Shown: positions 55,771 through 64,000 of the stretch, one piece after another
Position numbering within the stretch: the stretch's first letter is position 1
Layout: each line of letters begins with the position of its first letter
Assembly (NCBI GenBank): GCA_964354255.1
Contig: CAYGYX010000003.1
Location: 1-64,000, forward strand
Reading direction: 5' to 3'
Length of the DNA: 64,000 nt
DNA from: VGBK01 sp964354255
GTDB lineage: Bacteria > Actinomycetota > Acidimicrobiia > Spongiisociales > UBA11373
Program-made: the position numbers and the translations under genes
Notes under the pieces: generated by a model
The model's database searches: none
What the model saw: only the letters and a program-made list of their open reading frames with translations
Told to the model about the DNA's origin: nothing

Positions 55771-57372
55771 CTAGCAGCCCGGAGAGCCGCTGGCCCGCGC
55801 CCAGCACGGCAAGGTCGTCTCGCGCCAGTTCGCGAAGTGCCAGGTGTCCTGGAGCAGCGGGAACAGCGGCGGACGCAGCCTCTCCAGGCGGGCGTCGAAG
55901 CCGTAGTTGCGTGTCCCGAAGTGACTGGCGAGGTCCCCGGTGCGCACTTTGGCGATGGAGCCGTTGACGTCCAACACCGCGATGGGGTACCCCCCCGAGA
56001 GCGGAAGGAGCGTGCTTCCGTCGGTCCCGCAGCTCAAGCCCGTGCCGAGGATGCCCTGTTGGCTGAGCAGAGCGCCGTTGATGGTGAGCCGGTTGTCGCC
56101 GCCCACCGAACTGGGGTTGATGTAGATCTCATCGGAGCCGATCAGGCCGATGACGTCGGTGCCGGAGGTGCCCCATCGGTAGACGATGTCCGAGCCGATC
56201 ACGATGTTCTTGCGGGCTCCGGAGCTCCCGGCGTAGATGGTCACCGCCCCCTGCACCGTCGCCGCGGTCCCGGGCCTGCCGATCACCGCGTGGTTGTCGG
56301 CCCACACCACGGGGTTGTCCGCGATGGGGAACACCCCCACCAGCGTCCAGGAGGCGTTCTGGGAATTCAGGAACCACCACTCCTCGGAGTCGACGCAGGA
56401 ATAGCTGCTGTTCGAGTAGGCAGCCGACACCCGCAGCTGGCCGACGCCCCCGCTGACCACCGGCTCGATCAGCCAGGCGGTCGGGTTGGCGGAGAGCCCG
56501 AGGCCGGGGTTGAGAGCGCGGCTGAGGCACAGGCCGCCGCCGCCGCAGGCGACTTCCCGGATGAGGTCGAGATCGTCCCAGAACCGCTCGAAATCGAGCG
56601 GCTCCGCGTAGACCTCGCGAATGTCGATGTAATCGCCGTACCCGTCGTACCCCTGCGCCCCGCTGGCGAAGATCGGAGGGCCGTAGCCCGAGTTCCGGCC
56701 GATGGCGCCCTCGGCGAAGATGTTCCGGTGGACGATGCCCCGCACCGGCGTCTGCAGGAAGTCCAGGTCCCCACCCACGTAGACCTTCCCGGTGACCACC
56801 ACGCCCGAGCCGAAGCGCAGATCCTCCTCCTGAAGCCAGGCGAACTCCGAGATCGGCTCCGGCATGATGTCGGCCACCACCGCCCGGTCCTGCCGGAACT
56901 CCGACTGCTGGGAGAGCACGGTGACGGTCACCCCCCCGGTCGACTCGTTGGGCTCCACGGTGATCAGGGAAGCGATGTCGTCGGCGGAGATGTCGTCGCG
57001 ACCGGCCAGCAGGGGGTGGTCGAAGAAGTCGCCCGGGTCTTCGTACTCCCAGAGGCGGCAGTCGTCGAACCAGGCATCACCCGGCTGGGCCGTGCTTCCG
57101 TAGCTGCCCGACGAGGTGTCGGTGCAGCGGCGAGCGAGCTCGGCGTCGTCGACGAAACGTCGGTAGTAGAAAGGATCGATGGTGAGCTTGGCGGCGTAGC
57201 GCTCCAGCATCGCGTCGGCCCCCGCCAGGATGGCATCCTCCCGGCGCTGGTACTGGGAGTTGCGGTATTCGCCCGACGCCTGCTGGAACAACAGGATGAT
57301 GATCAAAAAGAGCGCCGTCATACCCAGCATCACCACCATCATGGCGAACCCGCCCTCGCGCTCAGCCCGCAT
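55771..57372 (-). CDS. large PilX-like minor pilin
   Basis: 533-residue protein with a class III signal: MRAEREGG is cleaved before F9, followed by a hydrophobic helix. The mature protein lacks the Glu at position 5, as in PilX/GspK-type tip pilins that start fibre assembly. The large exported part (about 500 residues) has beta-rich regions (GKVYVGGDLDFL, IVIGSDIVYRWG, INGALLSQQGILGTG) resembling polymer-forming or adhesin-like folds. The start overlaps the PilW-like gene by 11 bases. No known function beyond pilus-tip placement is claimed. Confidence 0.72.
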   Translation of the reverse strand: MRAEREGGFAMMVVMLGMTALFLIIILLFQQASGEYRNSQYQRREDAILAGADAMLERYAAKLTIDPFYYRRFVDDAELARRCTDTSSGSYGSTAQPGDAWFDDCRLWEYEDPGDFFDHPLLAGRDDISADDIASLITVEPNESTGGVTVTVLSQQSEFRQDRAVVADIMPEPISEFAWLQEEDLRFGSGVVVTGKVYVGGDLDFLQTPVRGIVHRNIFAEGAIGRNSGYGPPIFASGAQGYDGYGDYIDIREVYAEPLDFERFWDDLDLIREVACGGGGLCLSRALNPGLGLSANPTAWLIEPVVSGGVGQLRVSAAYSNSSYSCVDSEEWWFLNSQNASWTLVGVFPIADNPVVWADNHAVIGRPGTAATVQGAVTIYAGSSGARKNIVIGSDIVYRWGTSGTDVIGLIGSDEIYINPSSVGGDNRLTINGALLSQQGILGTGLSCGTDGSTLLPLSGGYPIAVLDVNGSIAKVRTGDLASHFGTRNYGFDARLERLRPPLFPLLQDTWHFANWRETTLPCWARASGSPGC

Positions 57373-58018
57373 TGCGCAACTCCACTTCCTCGGTGATCTC
57401 GAGGGTCCGGGCGGCCCCCACCGACGTCACTCCCGGCAGCGCCTCCAGCCGGATCGCTACCAGGGAGAAAGAGCATGTCCCCGAGCACGCCGACACATAG
57501 CTCTTGGTCGCCGGTGTGCCGGTCCAGATCGCCCCGCGGAACAGCGGCTGGTCGTTGCGCACCCGCTCCATGACGACCTGCTCTTCGAAGGGGTCAGCCT
57601 CGAAGCTCCACTCGGGCCCGGAGCCGGCCACGGCCGGATAGCGGTTCACCCGCAGCTCGCACAAGCCCGCATCACAAGCCGTCCGCTCGTAGACGATCCG
57701 CTCCGGGCCCTCTGTCTCGTCCCGGTCGCTGTAGAAGACGATCTGATCGGCGGTCAGCGACTCGATGGGATCCCCATTCGGCGAGACCGCCTGCGCCTGG
57801 CGCAGATCGATCACCATCTCGGCCACTACGAGCCGCCCGGTACGCTGCAGGTCGGCGTTGCGGCCGGCGTCGCCGGCGTTCTGGCCGAGGCTGTAGATCA
57901 CCCCGGCCATCGAGGCGGCCACCATGGCCGACAGGACCATGGCAACCAGGATCTCAACCACGCTGAAGCCCCCCTCGCGGGATGGCTGGGTAAACCGGCG
58001 GCGGGCACGGCGCGTCAC
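57362..58018 (-). CDS. PilW-like minor pilin
   Basis: 218-residue prepilin-like protein: VTRRARRRFTQPSREGG is cleaved before F18, then FSVVEILVAMVLSAMVAASM with Glu5 kept. The rest has Cys pairs (ACDAGLC, ACSGTC). The position between PilV- and PilX-like genes and the size match PilW/GspJ-type minor pilins. The GTG start overlaps the PilV-like stop. Confidence 0.78.
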   Translation of the reverse strand: MTRRARRRFTQPSREGGFSVVEILVAMVLSAMVAASMAGVIYSLGQNAGDAGRNADLQRTGRLVVAEMVIDLRQAQAVSPNGDPIESLTADQIVFYSDRDETEGPERIVYERTACDAGLCELRVNRYPAVAGSGPEWSFEADPFEEQVVMERVRNDQPLFRGAIWTGTPATKSYVSACSGTCSFSLVAIRLEALPGVTSVGAARTLEITEEVELRNAG

Positions 58019-59544
58019 GGACAGGTTCCCGAGATGGTGGAGGTGCGATTGGAGCCGGACACCACCGTGACGTTCTTCTCCCCCAGGATCGCCCCGTTGG
58101 CCAGGCAGCGCTTGGCCACCCGCCAGGTGCCGGGAAGAGCCACGAAGGAGGCCTGGCCGCTGGCGTTGACCGGCATGTACACCCATTCGCCCGTTCCCTG
58201 CCGGTAGCGAAACTCCGCCCGCTGCCCGCCGAGGAGCCCCATGGTGCCCCTGCCCGAGGGGCGGGTGAGGTTCAGCGTCACACTGGCCGTCTCGGCGGGG
58301 TCGAAGACGACCGACGCCGGGCCGTGGCCCCACAGGGTGGAGGCGGTGGCGGTGAAGTCCGTCCCCTCCTCGAGTTCGAGGGAGGCCTGGCCGTTGGCCC
58401 CGGTAGTGACCGTGAGCAGGCCACTCGTGGGATGGGGCACGCTCACCGTGGCGCCGTTCAACAACCGCCCCGTGTTGTCCTTGACAGTGAAAGTGACCGT
58501 CCGTTGCTGCACCGGCGCCGGCTCCAGCTCGACGGTGAGGTAGTGGTCGGGGTCCGGGTAGTTGCCAGGGATGTTCACCGACAGGTCCGTATGGGAGATG
58601 TACCCGGTCGCGGCCACGGTGATGTCGTAAGCGTCGGGAATCAGGCCGGTGATGGTGTACTGGCCGGCGGGGTAGTCGGTCTGCTCGTGGCTGGGGTTGT
58701 GCAGCAGGGAGACGCTGGCCCCGTCGATGGGCAGGCCCGTTTCCTGGTCGGTCACCGTGGTGAGCAGACGGGCCGGCCGGTAGACCCGCAGCAGCGTCTC
58801 GGCCAGGTTGCCGGCACTCACGACGATCTGGTTCAGGCCGTCGGCGATGTCCTCGGGGTGGAGGACCCAGCCATCGGCGACGGCCAACTCGACCAAGTAC
58901 GTGGCGGGCTGGATGGCCGGGAACACCTGCTCGGCGGTGCGCGCCCTGGAGCGGATGGCGGTGGCGGGTGCCGCGCGCACCTGGAGCTCCGGGAGCACGA
59001 AGGTGCCCGTGGCGAAAGGCTCGTGGGCAACGACGGTCACCCGGGCGTTGGCGATACCCTCGTGGGTGCCGATGGCCGGAGGAGCCAGGATCGTCTGGAC
59101 CAGCACCGGCTCGCGCTGTCCCTCCCACGTCACCGAGACCTGAACGGCTTTGTAGTCCACCCCGGGGTCCCAGGCCCCCGGCACCCCATCTCCGCCCTGG
59201 TCGATGACTTCTAGGCCGGTCAGCGACCCGGCGTAGGAGATGACGATCTCGAGGTGATAGTCACGCCCTTCCACGGTGACGTCCCGGCTCGTCGGCACCA
59301 CCCCCGACGGGGTGTACCCGGGGTTGCCCACGTCCTCGTAATCCAGGGCGCGCATCGCCTCCAGTTCCGCCTGCGCCAGGCGCTCCCCAATCGACAGGCG
59401 GCGGGAGTCCGTGAACTGGTGGAGGGCAACCACGACCGGCTGGATGCTCAACACGAGGGCGATGGCCAGGAGCGTGACTGCCACCATGGCCTCTACCACC
59501 GAGAAGCCCTTATCGCCACGCGAAAGGCGACATGACAAGCGCAC
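58015..59544 (-). CDS. large PilV-like minor pilin with carboxypeptidase-regulatory-like repeats
   Basis: 509-residue prepilin-like protein. The signal MRLSCRLSRGDKG is cleaved before F14 (FSVVEAMVAVTLLAIALVLS, Glu5 kept). After a PilV-type region (to about residue 150) come three or more beta-sandwich domains of the carboxypeptidase-regulatory/CnaB type, seen in TVTDQETGLPIDGASVSLL, AGQYTITGLIPDAYDITVAATGY and VKDNTGRLLNGATVSV. It probably forms a pilus-tip adhesin. The GTG start has only a weak ribosome-binding site. It heads the three-gene minor-pilin operon, 115 bases after rel. Confidence 0.78.
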   Translation of the reverse strand: MRLSCRLSRGDKGFSVVEAMVAVTLLAIALVLSIQPVVVALHQFTDSRRLSIGERLAQAELEAMRALDYEDVGNPGYTPSGVVPTSRDVTVEGRDYHLEIVISYAGSLTGLEVIDQGGDGVPGAWDPGVDYKAVQVSVTWEGQREPVLVQTILAPPAIGTHEGIANARVTVVAHEPFATGTFVLPELQVRAAPATAIRSRARTAEQVFPAIQPATYLVELAVADGWVLHPEDIADGLNQIVVSAGNLAETLLRVYRPARLLTTVTDQETGLPIDGASVSLLHNPSHEQTDYPAGQYTITGLIPDAYDITVAATGYISHTDLSVNIPGNYPDPDHYLTVELEPAPVQQRTVTFTVKDNTGRLLNGATVSVPHPTSGLLTVTTGANGQASLELEEGTDFTATASTLWGHGPASVVFDPAETASVTLNLTRPSGRGTMGLLGGQRAEFRYRQGTGEWVYMPVNASGQASFVALPGTWRVAKRCLANGAILGEKNVTVVSGSNRTSTISGTCP

Positions 59545-59659
59545 GATAGTTACTCTCGGTAGTCATCCGGGCTACCTTGAGTGGTTTTGGGCTGGCAGGC
59601 AGGTCCTCGGGAGCCCTCTTCCCTGGGGTGGCGATCCCCGGTGCCCCCGCCCGGGACCT

Positions 59660-61858
59660 CTACCGCTCCTCACCCCCCGGCGCCGCCGCCCGGAACGCGT
59701 CGAAGACCCCCTCGACCCCCTTGACCTCGGCCAGGGCCCGGGCCAGGTCCTCCCGGGCGGCCACCTCGACCTGGAAGAGGAGCACTGCGGTCCGATCGCG
59801 GGCAAGGCGCGACGACGAGGCGGTGATGTCGAGCCCGACGTCGCCCAGCGCAGCGATGACGTCGCGCAGCAGCTTGGGCCGGTCGAGGGCCTCCACCTGC
59901 ATCCACGCCGAGTACGTGCCGGCCTGCTCCGCCCCCCACTCCACCTCCACCATGCGCTCGGCCCCCAGGGCCCCGATGTTGGTGCAGTCCGCCCGGTGCA
60001 CCGAGACCCCCCGGCCCACCGTCACGAACCCGACGATGTCGTCGCCGGGGACCGGGGAACAGCAACGGGCCAGGCGCACCCACATGTCCTCGAGCCCCTC
60101 GACGATGACCCCCTTGCCCAGCGGCCGCTCCCGGGGGGGCGGCAGCCGCTCGGGCACCTCCTCCGCGGGCGCCTCCTCCTCCGGGCGCACCAGGCGCACC
60201 AGGCGCTGCACGGCGGTCGCCGCCTGGGCGCCCCCCTCCCCCACCGCCTGGTAGAGGCTGTCGGCGTCGTGGAAGCCGAGCGACTCGGCCACCTCGACCA
60301 TGGCCGCGTCACGGGCGGCGGCGCTGAGCCCCAGCCCCTCCCGGCGCAGCAGGCGGGCCACCTGCTCCCGCCCCTCGCCCACCGCCACCTCACGGTGCTC
60401 CCGGCTGAACCACTGGCGGATCTTGGCGGCGGCGCGCGCCGTGCGCACGAACCCCAGCCAGTCGCGGCTCGGCCCGTGGTCCTCCGACTTGGTGGTGAGC
60501 ACTTCGACGATGTCCCCCGACTCCAGCCGGGTGCTCAAGGGGACCAGCCGGCCGTTCACCCGGGCCCCGGTGCAGCGGTGGCCCACCTCGGTGTGCACCG
60601 CGTAGGCCAGGTCCACCGGCGTCGCCCCCCGGGGCAGGCTCTTCACCTCGCCCTTGGGGGTCAGGACGAACACCTCGTCCTGGTACAGGTCGAGCTTCAG
60701 GTTGGCCAGGAACTCCTCGGGGTTCTCGTATTCGTGCGGGAGAAAGGCGATGGAACGCACCCCCTCCACCTCCTCGGGGGGCGTGCCCTCCTTGTACACC
60801 CAGTGGGCGGCGATACCTCGCTCCGCCCGCTCGTGCATCTCCTCGGTGCGGATCTGCACCTCGATGGGCTTGCGGTCGGGGCCGAGGACGGTGGTGTGCA
60901 GGCTCTGGTAGAGATTGAACTTGGGCATGGCGATGTAGTCCTTGAACCGCCCCTGCACCGGCGGCCAGTGGGTGTGCACCATGCCCAGGGCGGCGTAGCA
61001 GTCGGCCACCCGCTTGGTGATGACGCGGATGCCGATCAGGTCGTGGATGTCCTCGAAGGGGCGGCCGGCGTCCACCATCTTGCGGTAGATGGAGTAAGAG
61101 TGCTTAGGGCGCCCGGAGACGGTGGCGCCGATGGCCTGCTCGGCGAGCAGCCGTTCCACCTCGGCGACGAACTCCTCGATGTACGCGTCGCGCTTGGCCG
61201 CCCGGGTGCGCAGCAGCTCCTGGATCTCGGCGTGGCGTCGGGGGTGGAGGATGGCAAAGCAGCGGTCCTCCAGCTCGTGCTTGATCCGCTGCACACCGAG
61301 GCGGTGCGCCAGCGGGGCGTAGACGTCCAGGGTGAGCGCGGCGATTCGCAGCTGCTTCTCCTCGGGCAGGGCATACAGGGTGCGCACGTTGTGGAGGCGG
61401 TCGGCGAGCTTGATGAGCAGCACCCGGACGTCGCGGGCCATGGCGATGACCATCTTGCGGATGGTGGCCGCCTGGGCCTCCTCCAGGTTGCCGTAGCTGA
61501 CCCGGTCCAGCTTGGTTACCCCGTCGATGAGCTCGGCCACCGTGCCCCCGAAGGTGGCTCGCACCTGATCCAGGGTGAGTTCGGTGTCCTCGAGGGCGTC
61601 GTGGAGCAGGGCGGCGGCAATCGACTCAGCGTCCAGCCCATAACCGGCCAGGATGTGCGCCACCGCCAGGGGATGGGTGATGTAGGGGTCACCGGTGCGG
61701 CGCACCTGGCCCTCGTGTGCCTGCCGGGCGGCGGCATAGGCCCGCAGGATCAGGTCCCGGTCCCCGCCGGGGAAGTGCCGCCGGAACTCGGACAGCACCG
61801 GCTCCAGCTCGGCGGGGACGTCGTCTGCCCCAGCCGGAGAGCCCTCGGGCAGGGTCAT
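59660..61858 (-). CDS. rel: bifunctional (p)ppGpp synthetase/hydrolase Rel
   Basis: Stringent-response enzyme of 732 residues. In order: HD hydrolase with intact HDALED (about residue 84), synthetase with the RFKD motif that is typical of bifunctional enzymes (QGRFKDYIAMPKFNLYQSLHT), TGS domain (VFVLTPKGEVKSLPRGATPVDLAYAVH), a helical/zinc-type region, and a C-terminal ACT domain. Both activities should be present. In mycobacteria apt lies between rel and secF; here only 89 bases separate them. Confidence 0.96.
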   Translation of the reverse strand: MTLPEGSPAGADDVPAELEPVLSEFRRHFPGGDRDLILRAYAAARQAHEGQVRRTGDPYITHPLAVAHILAGYGLDAESIAAALLHDALEDTELTLDQVRATFGGTVAELIDGVTKLDRVSYGNLEEAQAATIRKMVIAMARDVRVLLIKLADRLHNVRTLYALPEEKQLRIAALTLDVYAPLAHRLGVQRIKHELEDRCFAILHPRRHAEIQELLRTRAAKRDAYIEEFVAEVERLLAEQAIGATVSGRPKHSYSIYRKMVDAGRPFEDIHDLIGIRVITKRVADCYAALGMVHTHWPPVQGRFKDYIAMPKFNLYQSLHTTVLGPDRKPIEVQIRTEEMHERAERGIAAHWVYKEGTPPEEVEGVRSIAFLPHEYENPEEFLANLKLDLYQDEVFVLTPKGEVKSLPRGATPVDLAYAVHTEVGHRCTGARVNGRLVPLSTRLESGDIVEVLTTKSEDHGPSRDWLGFVRTARAAAKIRQWFSREHREVAVGEGREQVARLLRREGLGLSAAARDAAMVEVAESLGFHDADSLYQAVGEGGAQAATAVQRLVRLVRPEEEAPAEEVPERLPPPRERPLGKGVIVEGLEDMWVRLARCCSPVPGDDIVGFVTVGRGVSVHRADCTNIGALGAERMVEVEWGAEQAGTYSAWMQVEALDRPKLLRDVIAALGDVGLDITASSSRLARDRTAVLLFQVEVAAREDLARALAEVKGVEGVFDAFRAAAPGGEER

Positions 61859-61929
61859 GGCCGCTCACCCCCCGTGCCGGGCGGGAGGCCCGACGACAAA
61901 ACGCGGGGCCCGGGGCCGTCCATCCCGGG

Positions 61930-61935
61930 ATTGTA
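61930..61935 (-). promoter_or_regulatory. -10 box upstream of rel
   Basis: TACAAT on the minus strand, 5 of 6 to consensus, about 72 bases before the rel ATG and within the intergenic region at the end of secF. No good -35 is seen at 16-18 bases. Confidence 0.35.
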
Positions 61936-61947
61936 CGACGGCCCGAG

Positions 61948-63018
61948 TCAGCGCTGGCGGCGGCGCTTCTTGGGGGGCCTGGGCACCGCCCCGGTGACCC
62001 CGGCGAGGACCGAGGCGGACTCGGGCTCGGGGACGGCCACCAGCGCCCGGGCGGCGAACTCGTCCTCCGTCCCCTTGCGCCCCAGGCGGTGCCGGACCCG
62101 CTGCCAATGCTCCTCCCGCTCCTTCCAGATCGCCACCAGTTCGGCGCCGAGGAAGATCGAGGAGTAGGTGCCGGCGGCGATCCCGATGAACAGGCCGAGG
62201 GCGAACTCGCGCAGGGTGGCCGCCCCCAACAGGTAGGAGCCCACGAACAGCAGGCTGCCGACGGGGAGGAGCGTGGTCAGGGAGGTGTTGATGGAGCGCA
62301 TCAGCACCTGGTTGATCGACATGTTGACGATGGCGGAGATCGTGTGGCGCTCGCCGCGTTCGACGATGTTCTCCTTGATCTTGTCGAACACCACCACGGT
62401 GTCGTACAGGGAGTAGCCGAGGATGGTGAGCACGGCGATCACCGTCGCCGGGGTCACCTCGAAGCCGATCAGCGCGTAGATGCCGGCAGTGAGGACCAGA
62501 TCATGCGCCAGTTCCACAATGGCCGCCGCGGCCATCATCCACTCCAGCCGCCACCATATGAACAGCGAGACCACGACCAGAAAGACGATGAGGGCGCGCA
62601 CGGCGGACTCGGTCACCGACCGGCCGAAGGTGGGGCCCACCGTCTGGCGGCTGACCAGGTCGAGATCCTCGATGCCGACCACCTCGGCCACCGCCGCCAC
62701 CATGCCGTCCTCCGCCTCCGGAGTCAGCTCGGCGGTCTGCACCCGGATGCCGGCCCCGTCCCCGGTCAGCTGCACCTTGGCCCCCTCGAGGCCGATCCCG
62801 ACGAGGGCGTCGCGCACGTCGGTCACCGAGGCCCCCGCCGGGTTGTCGCACTCGATGAGCGAGCCGCCCACGAAGTCCACGCTCAGGTTCAGGCCGCGCA
62901 GGCCCAGCGCGAGGGCGGAGACCACCATGAGCACCGCCGACAGCCCGAACCACCAGCGGCGCCGGCCGACGAAGTCGAAATGGGTCTCCCCGTGGTAGAG
63001 GCGCCTGACCAGGCTCAT
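61948..63018 (-). CDS. secF: protein translocase subunit SecF
   Basis: With SecD it uses the proton gradient to help Sec-dependent export. The 356 residues show an N-terminal transmembrane helix, LSVDFVGGSLIE, a periplasmic-type domain, and five more helices with VIAVLTILGYSLYDTVVVFDKIKEN and NQVLMRSINTSLTTLLPV. The ATG at 63018 overlaps the secD stop. Confidence 0.95.
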   Translation of the reverse strand: MSLVRRLYHGETHFDFVGRRRWWFGLSAVLMVVSALALGLRGLNLSVDFVGGSLIECDNPAGASVTDVRDALVGIGLEGAKVQLTGDGAGIRVQTAELTPEAEDGMVAAVAEVVGIEDLDLVSRQTVGPTFGRSVTESAVRALIVFLVVVSLFIWWRLEWMMAAAAIVELAHDLVLTAGIYALIGFEVTPATVIAVLTILGYSLYDTVVVFDKIKENIVERGERHTISAIVNMSINQVLMRSINTSLTTLLPVGSLLFVGSYLLGAATLREFALGLFIGIAAGTYSSIFLGAELVAIWKEREEHWQRVRHRLGRKGTEDEFAARALVAVPEPESASVLAGVTGAVPRPPKKRRRQR

Positions 63019-64000
63019 TGCTCCACCTCCTGGGGGAGGCCGGTAGCCCCTCGGATGCTGAACCAGCCCCCCTCACCGAGGCGGGTGAGCCCGAGCAAGG
63101 CCACGGCCGGACGCGTGAAGAAGTAGGTCACCGCCAGGTCGGTGACGGTGGCGATGCCCAGCGCCAGGGCGAAGCCCTTCACCGACCCTACCGCCAGCAT
63201 GAAGAGGAGCACCGACGCGGCCAGGGACACCGTGTCGGCGGTGACCATGGTGCGGAAGGCCCGGCCGAAACCGTGGTCGATGCCGGCTCGCAGCGAGTGG
63301 CCCCGATGCACCTCCTCCTTGATGCGTTCGAAGTAGACGACGTACGAGTCGCTGGTGATGCCGATGGCCACGATCACCCCGGCGATGCCGGCGAGGGTCA
63401 GCGTCACTCCCTGCAGTTCCCCCAGCAGCGAGAAGACCACCAGCACGATCGAGCCGAAGACGGTGAGGCCGATTACGTTGACCAGGCCCAGCGCCCGGTA
63501 GTACAGGATCATGGCAGCCACGACGAGCGCCAGGCCGGCGGCACCGGCGATGAGGCCGGCCCGCAGCGAGTCGGATCCCAACGTCGCCGAGATCGACTCG
63601 ACGCTCGGCATCGAGAAGGCGACCGGCAGGGAGCCGTAGCGGAGCACCACCGCCAGGTCGCGGGCCGCCTGCTCCACGTTGCCCCCGGTGCCCATGGTGA
63701 TCACCGCCCGGCCGCCGGGAATGCCGGTCTCGGGGGTGATCTCGGCGTCCATCTGGGGCGCCGACTGCACGTCGCCGTCGAGCACGATGGCGAAGCGGCG
63801 CCGAGCGTCGCCGACGCTGTAGCCGGCCAGTTCCTTGGTCACCTCTTCGAACTTGGTAGCGCCTACGTCGTTGAAGTCGAGTTGGACCACCCACTGGCCC
63901 ACCCCGCCGGTGCTCACCCCGAACGGCACCCCGCTGCCGCTGGCGCCCTGCTGGATGAAGGCGGCCTGCGCGTCGGCCAGGTCGCTTCCCAGCACCCGGG
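63015..64000 (-). CDS. secD: protein translocase subunit SecD, 3' part
   Basis: The C-terminal 327 residues of SecD; the 5' end lies beyond the right edge. Visible are the P1 region, PGGRAVITMGTGGNVEQAARDLAVVLRYGSLPV, and the transmembrane block with GVIVAIGITSDSYVVYFERIKEEVHRG and ITVADTVSLAASVLLF-like segments. It is coupled to secF by ATGA. Confidence 0.94.
   Translation of the reverse strand, partial: RVLGSDLADAQAAFIQQGASGSGVPFGVSTGGVGQWVVQLDFNDVGATKFEEVTKELAGYSVGDARRRFAIVLDGDVQSAPQMDAEITPETGIPGGRAVITMGTGGNVEQAARDLAVVLRYGSLPVAFSMPSVESISATLGSDSLRAGLIAGAAGLALVVAAMILYYRALGLVNVIGLTVFGSIVLVVFSLLGELQGVTLTLAGIAGVIVAIGITSDSYVVYFERIKEEVHRGHSLRAGIDHGFGRAFRTMVTADTVSLAASVLLFMLAVGSVKGFALALGIATVTDLAVTYFFTRPAVALLGLTRLGEGGWFSIRGATGLPQEVEQ

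Noticed and set aside
59660..62167. Very long plus-strand open frames opposite rel, aspS, alaS, pilB and others (up to 918 codons)
   Set aside because: They are antisense to strongly conserved genes in a high-GC sequence, where stop codons are rare in the complementary frame; they show no recognisable domains.

Overview
The window is a piece of a high-GC actinobacterial chromosome from a draft assembly (three 100-base N gaps). A partial 16S rRNA with an actinobacterial-type sequence, an mIHF-type integration host factor, a PriA without helicase motifs, an unextended essential-gene order shared with mycobacteria, and a secretin-free type IV pilus cluster point to Actinomycetota. An Acidimicrobiia-like lineage is my best guess, but no closer assignment can be made by eye. 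Almost every gene is on the minus strand, and neighbouring genes typically share 4 bases (ATGA or GTGA), so most of the window consists of long translationally coupled operons.

Region by region. 1-1421: 5' part of 16S rRNA (minus), its leader and promoter, back to back with tyrS. 1422-5165: tyrS and a PASTA-bearing class A PBP (plus). 5199-12137: an infC-rpmI-rplT-RNA methyltransferase-pheS-pheT-argF-mpg operon (minus), headed by a promoter, an intrinsic attenuator and an ATA start codon. 12195-14065: a secreted RTX-repeat protein and an NTF2-like gene cut by a gap. 14199-18430: rnhB plus the riboflavin operon ribD-ribE-ribBA-ribH under an FMN riboswitch. 18470-20061: rpe and a REC-GGDEF regulator. 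20195-21001: a plus-strand polyphosphate kinase 2. 20982-30972: fmt, def, priA, coaBC, rpoZ, gmk, mIHF and the pyrimidine genes pyrF-D-C-B-R, with a PyrR-binding loop, a leader peptide and an attenuator in front of pyrR. 31020-35898: nusB, efp, an M24 peptidase, aroB, aroK, aroC. 35929-45432: the type IV pilus machine (PilP-like, pilO, pilN, pilM, pilD, a pilin pseudogene, pilA, pilC, pilT, pilB), inserted between aroC and aroE. 45499-55689: aroE, mltG, ruvX, alaS, rarA, aspS, hisS, an MBL hydrolase. 55771-59544: three minor-pilin genes including two very large ones. 59660-64000: rel, secF and partial secD.

How it fits together. The order rel/secF/secD, hisS/aspS, alaS/ruvX/mltG/aroE, aroC/K/B-pepQ-efp-nusB, pyrR/B/C..F-mIHF-gmk-rpoZ-coaBC-priA-def-fmt-rpe-ribD/E/BA/H is the familiar actinobacterial core order, with several losses (no carAB, metK, rsmB, apt or aroQ here). 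The lineage-specific additions are the pilus genes, the minor-pilin cluster, the RTX protein and ppk2. The most interesting regulatory unit is the pyr leader at 30885-30972, where a PyrR-binding hairpin abuts the ribosome-binding site of an 18-codon ORF that runs through a transcription terminator and ends on the pyrR start codon. The 100-N gap in alaS is an assembly artefact: its flanks are an identical 55-base overlap, and collapsing it restores an intact gene.
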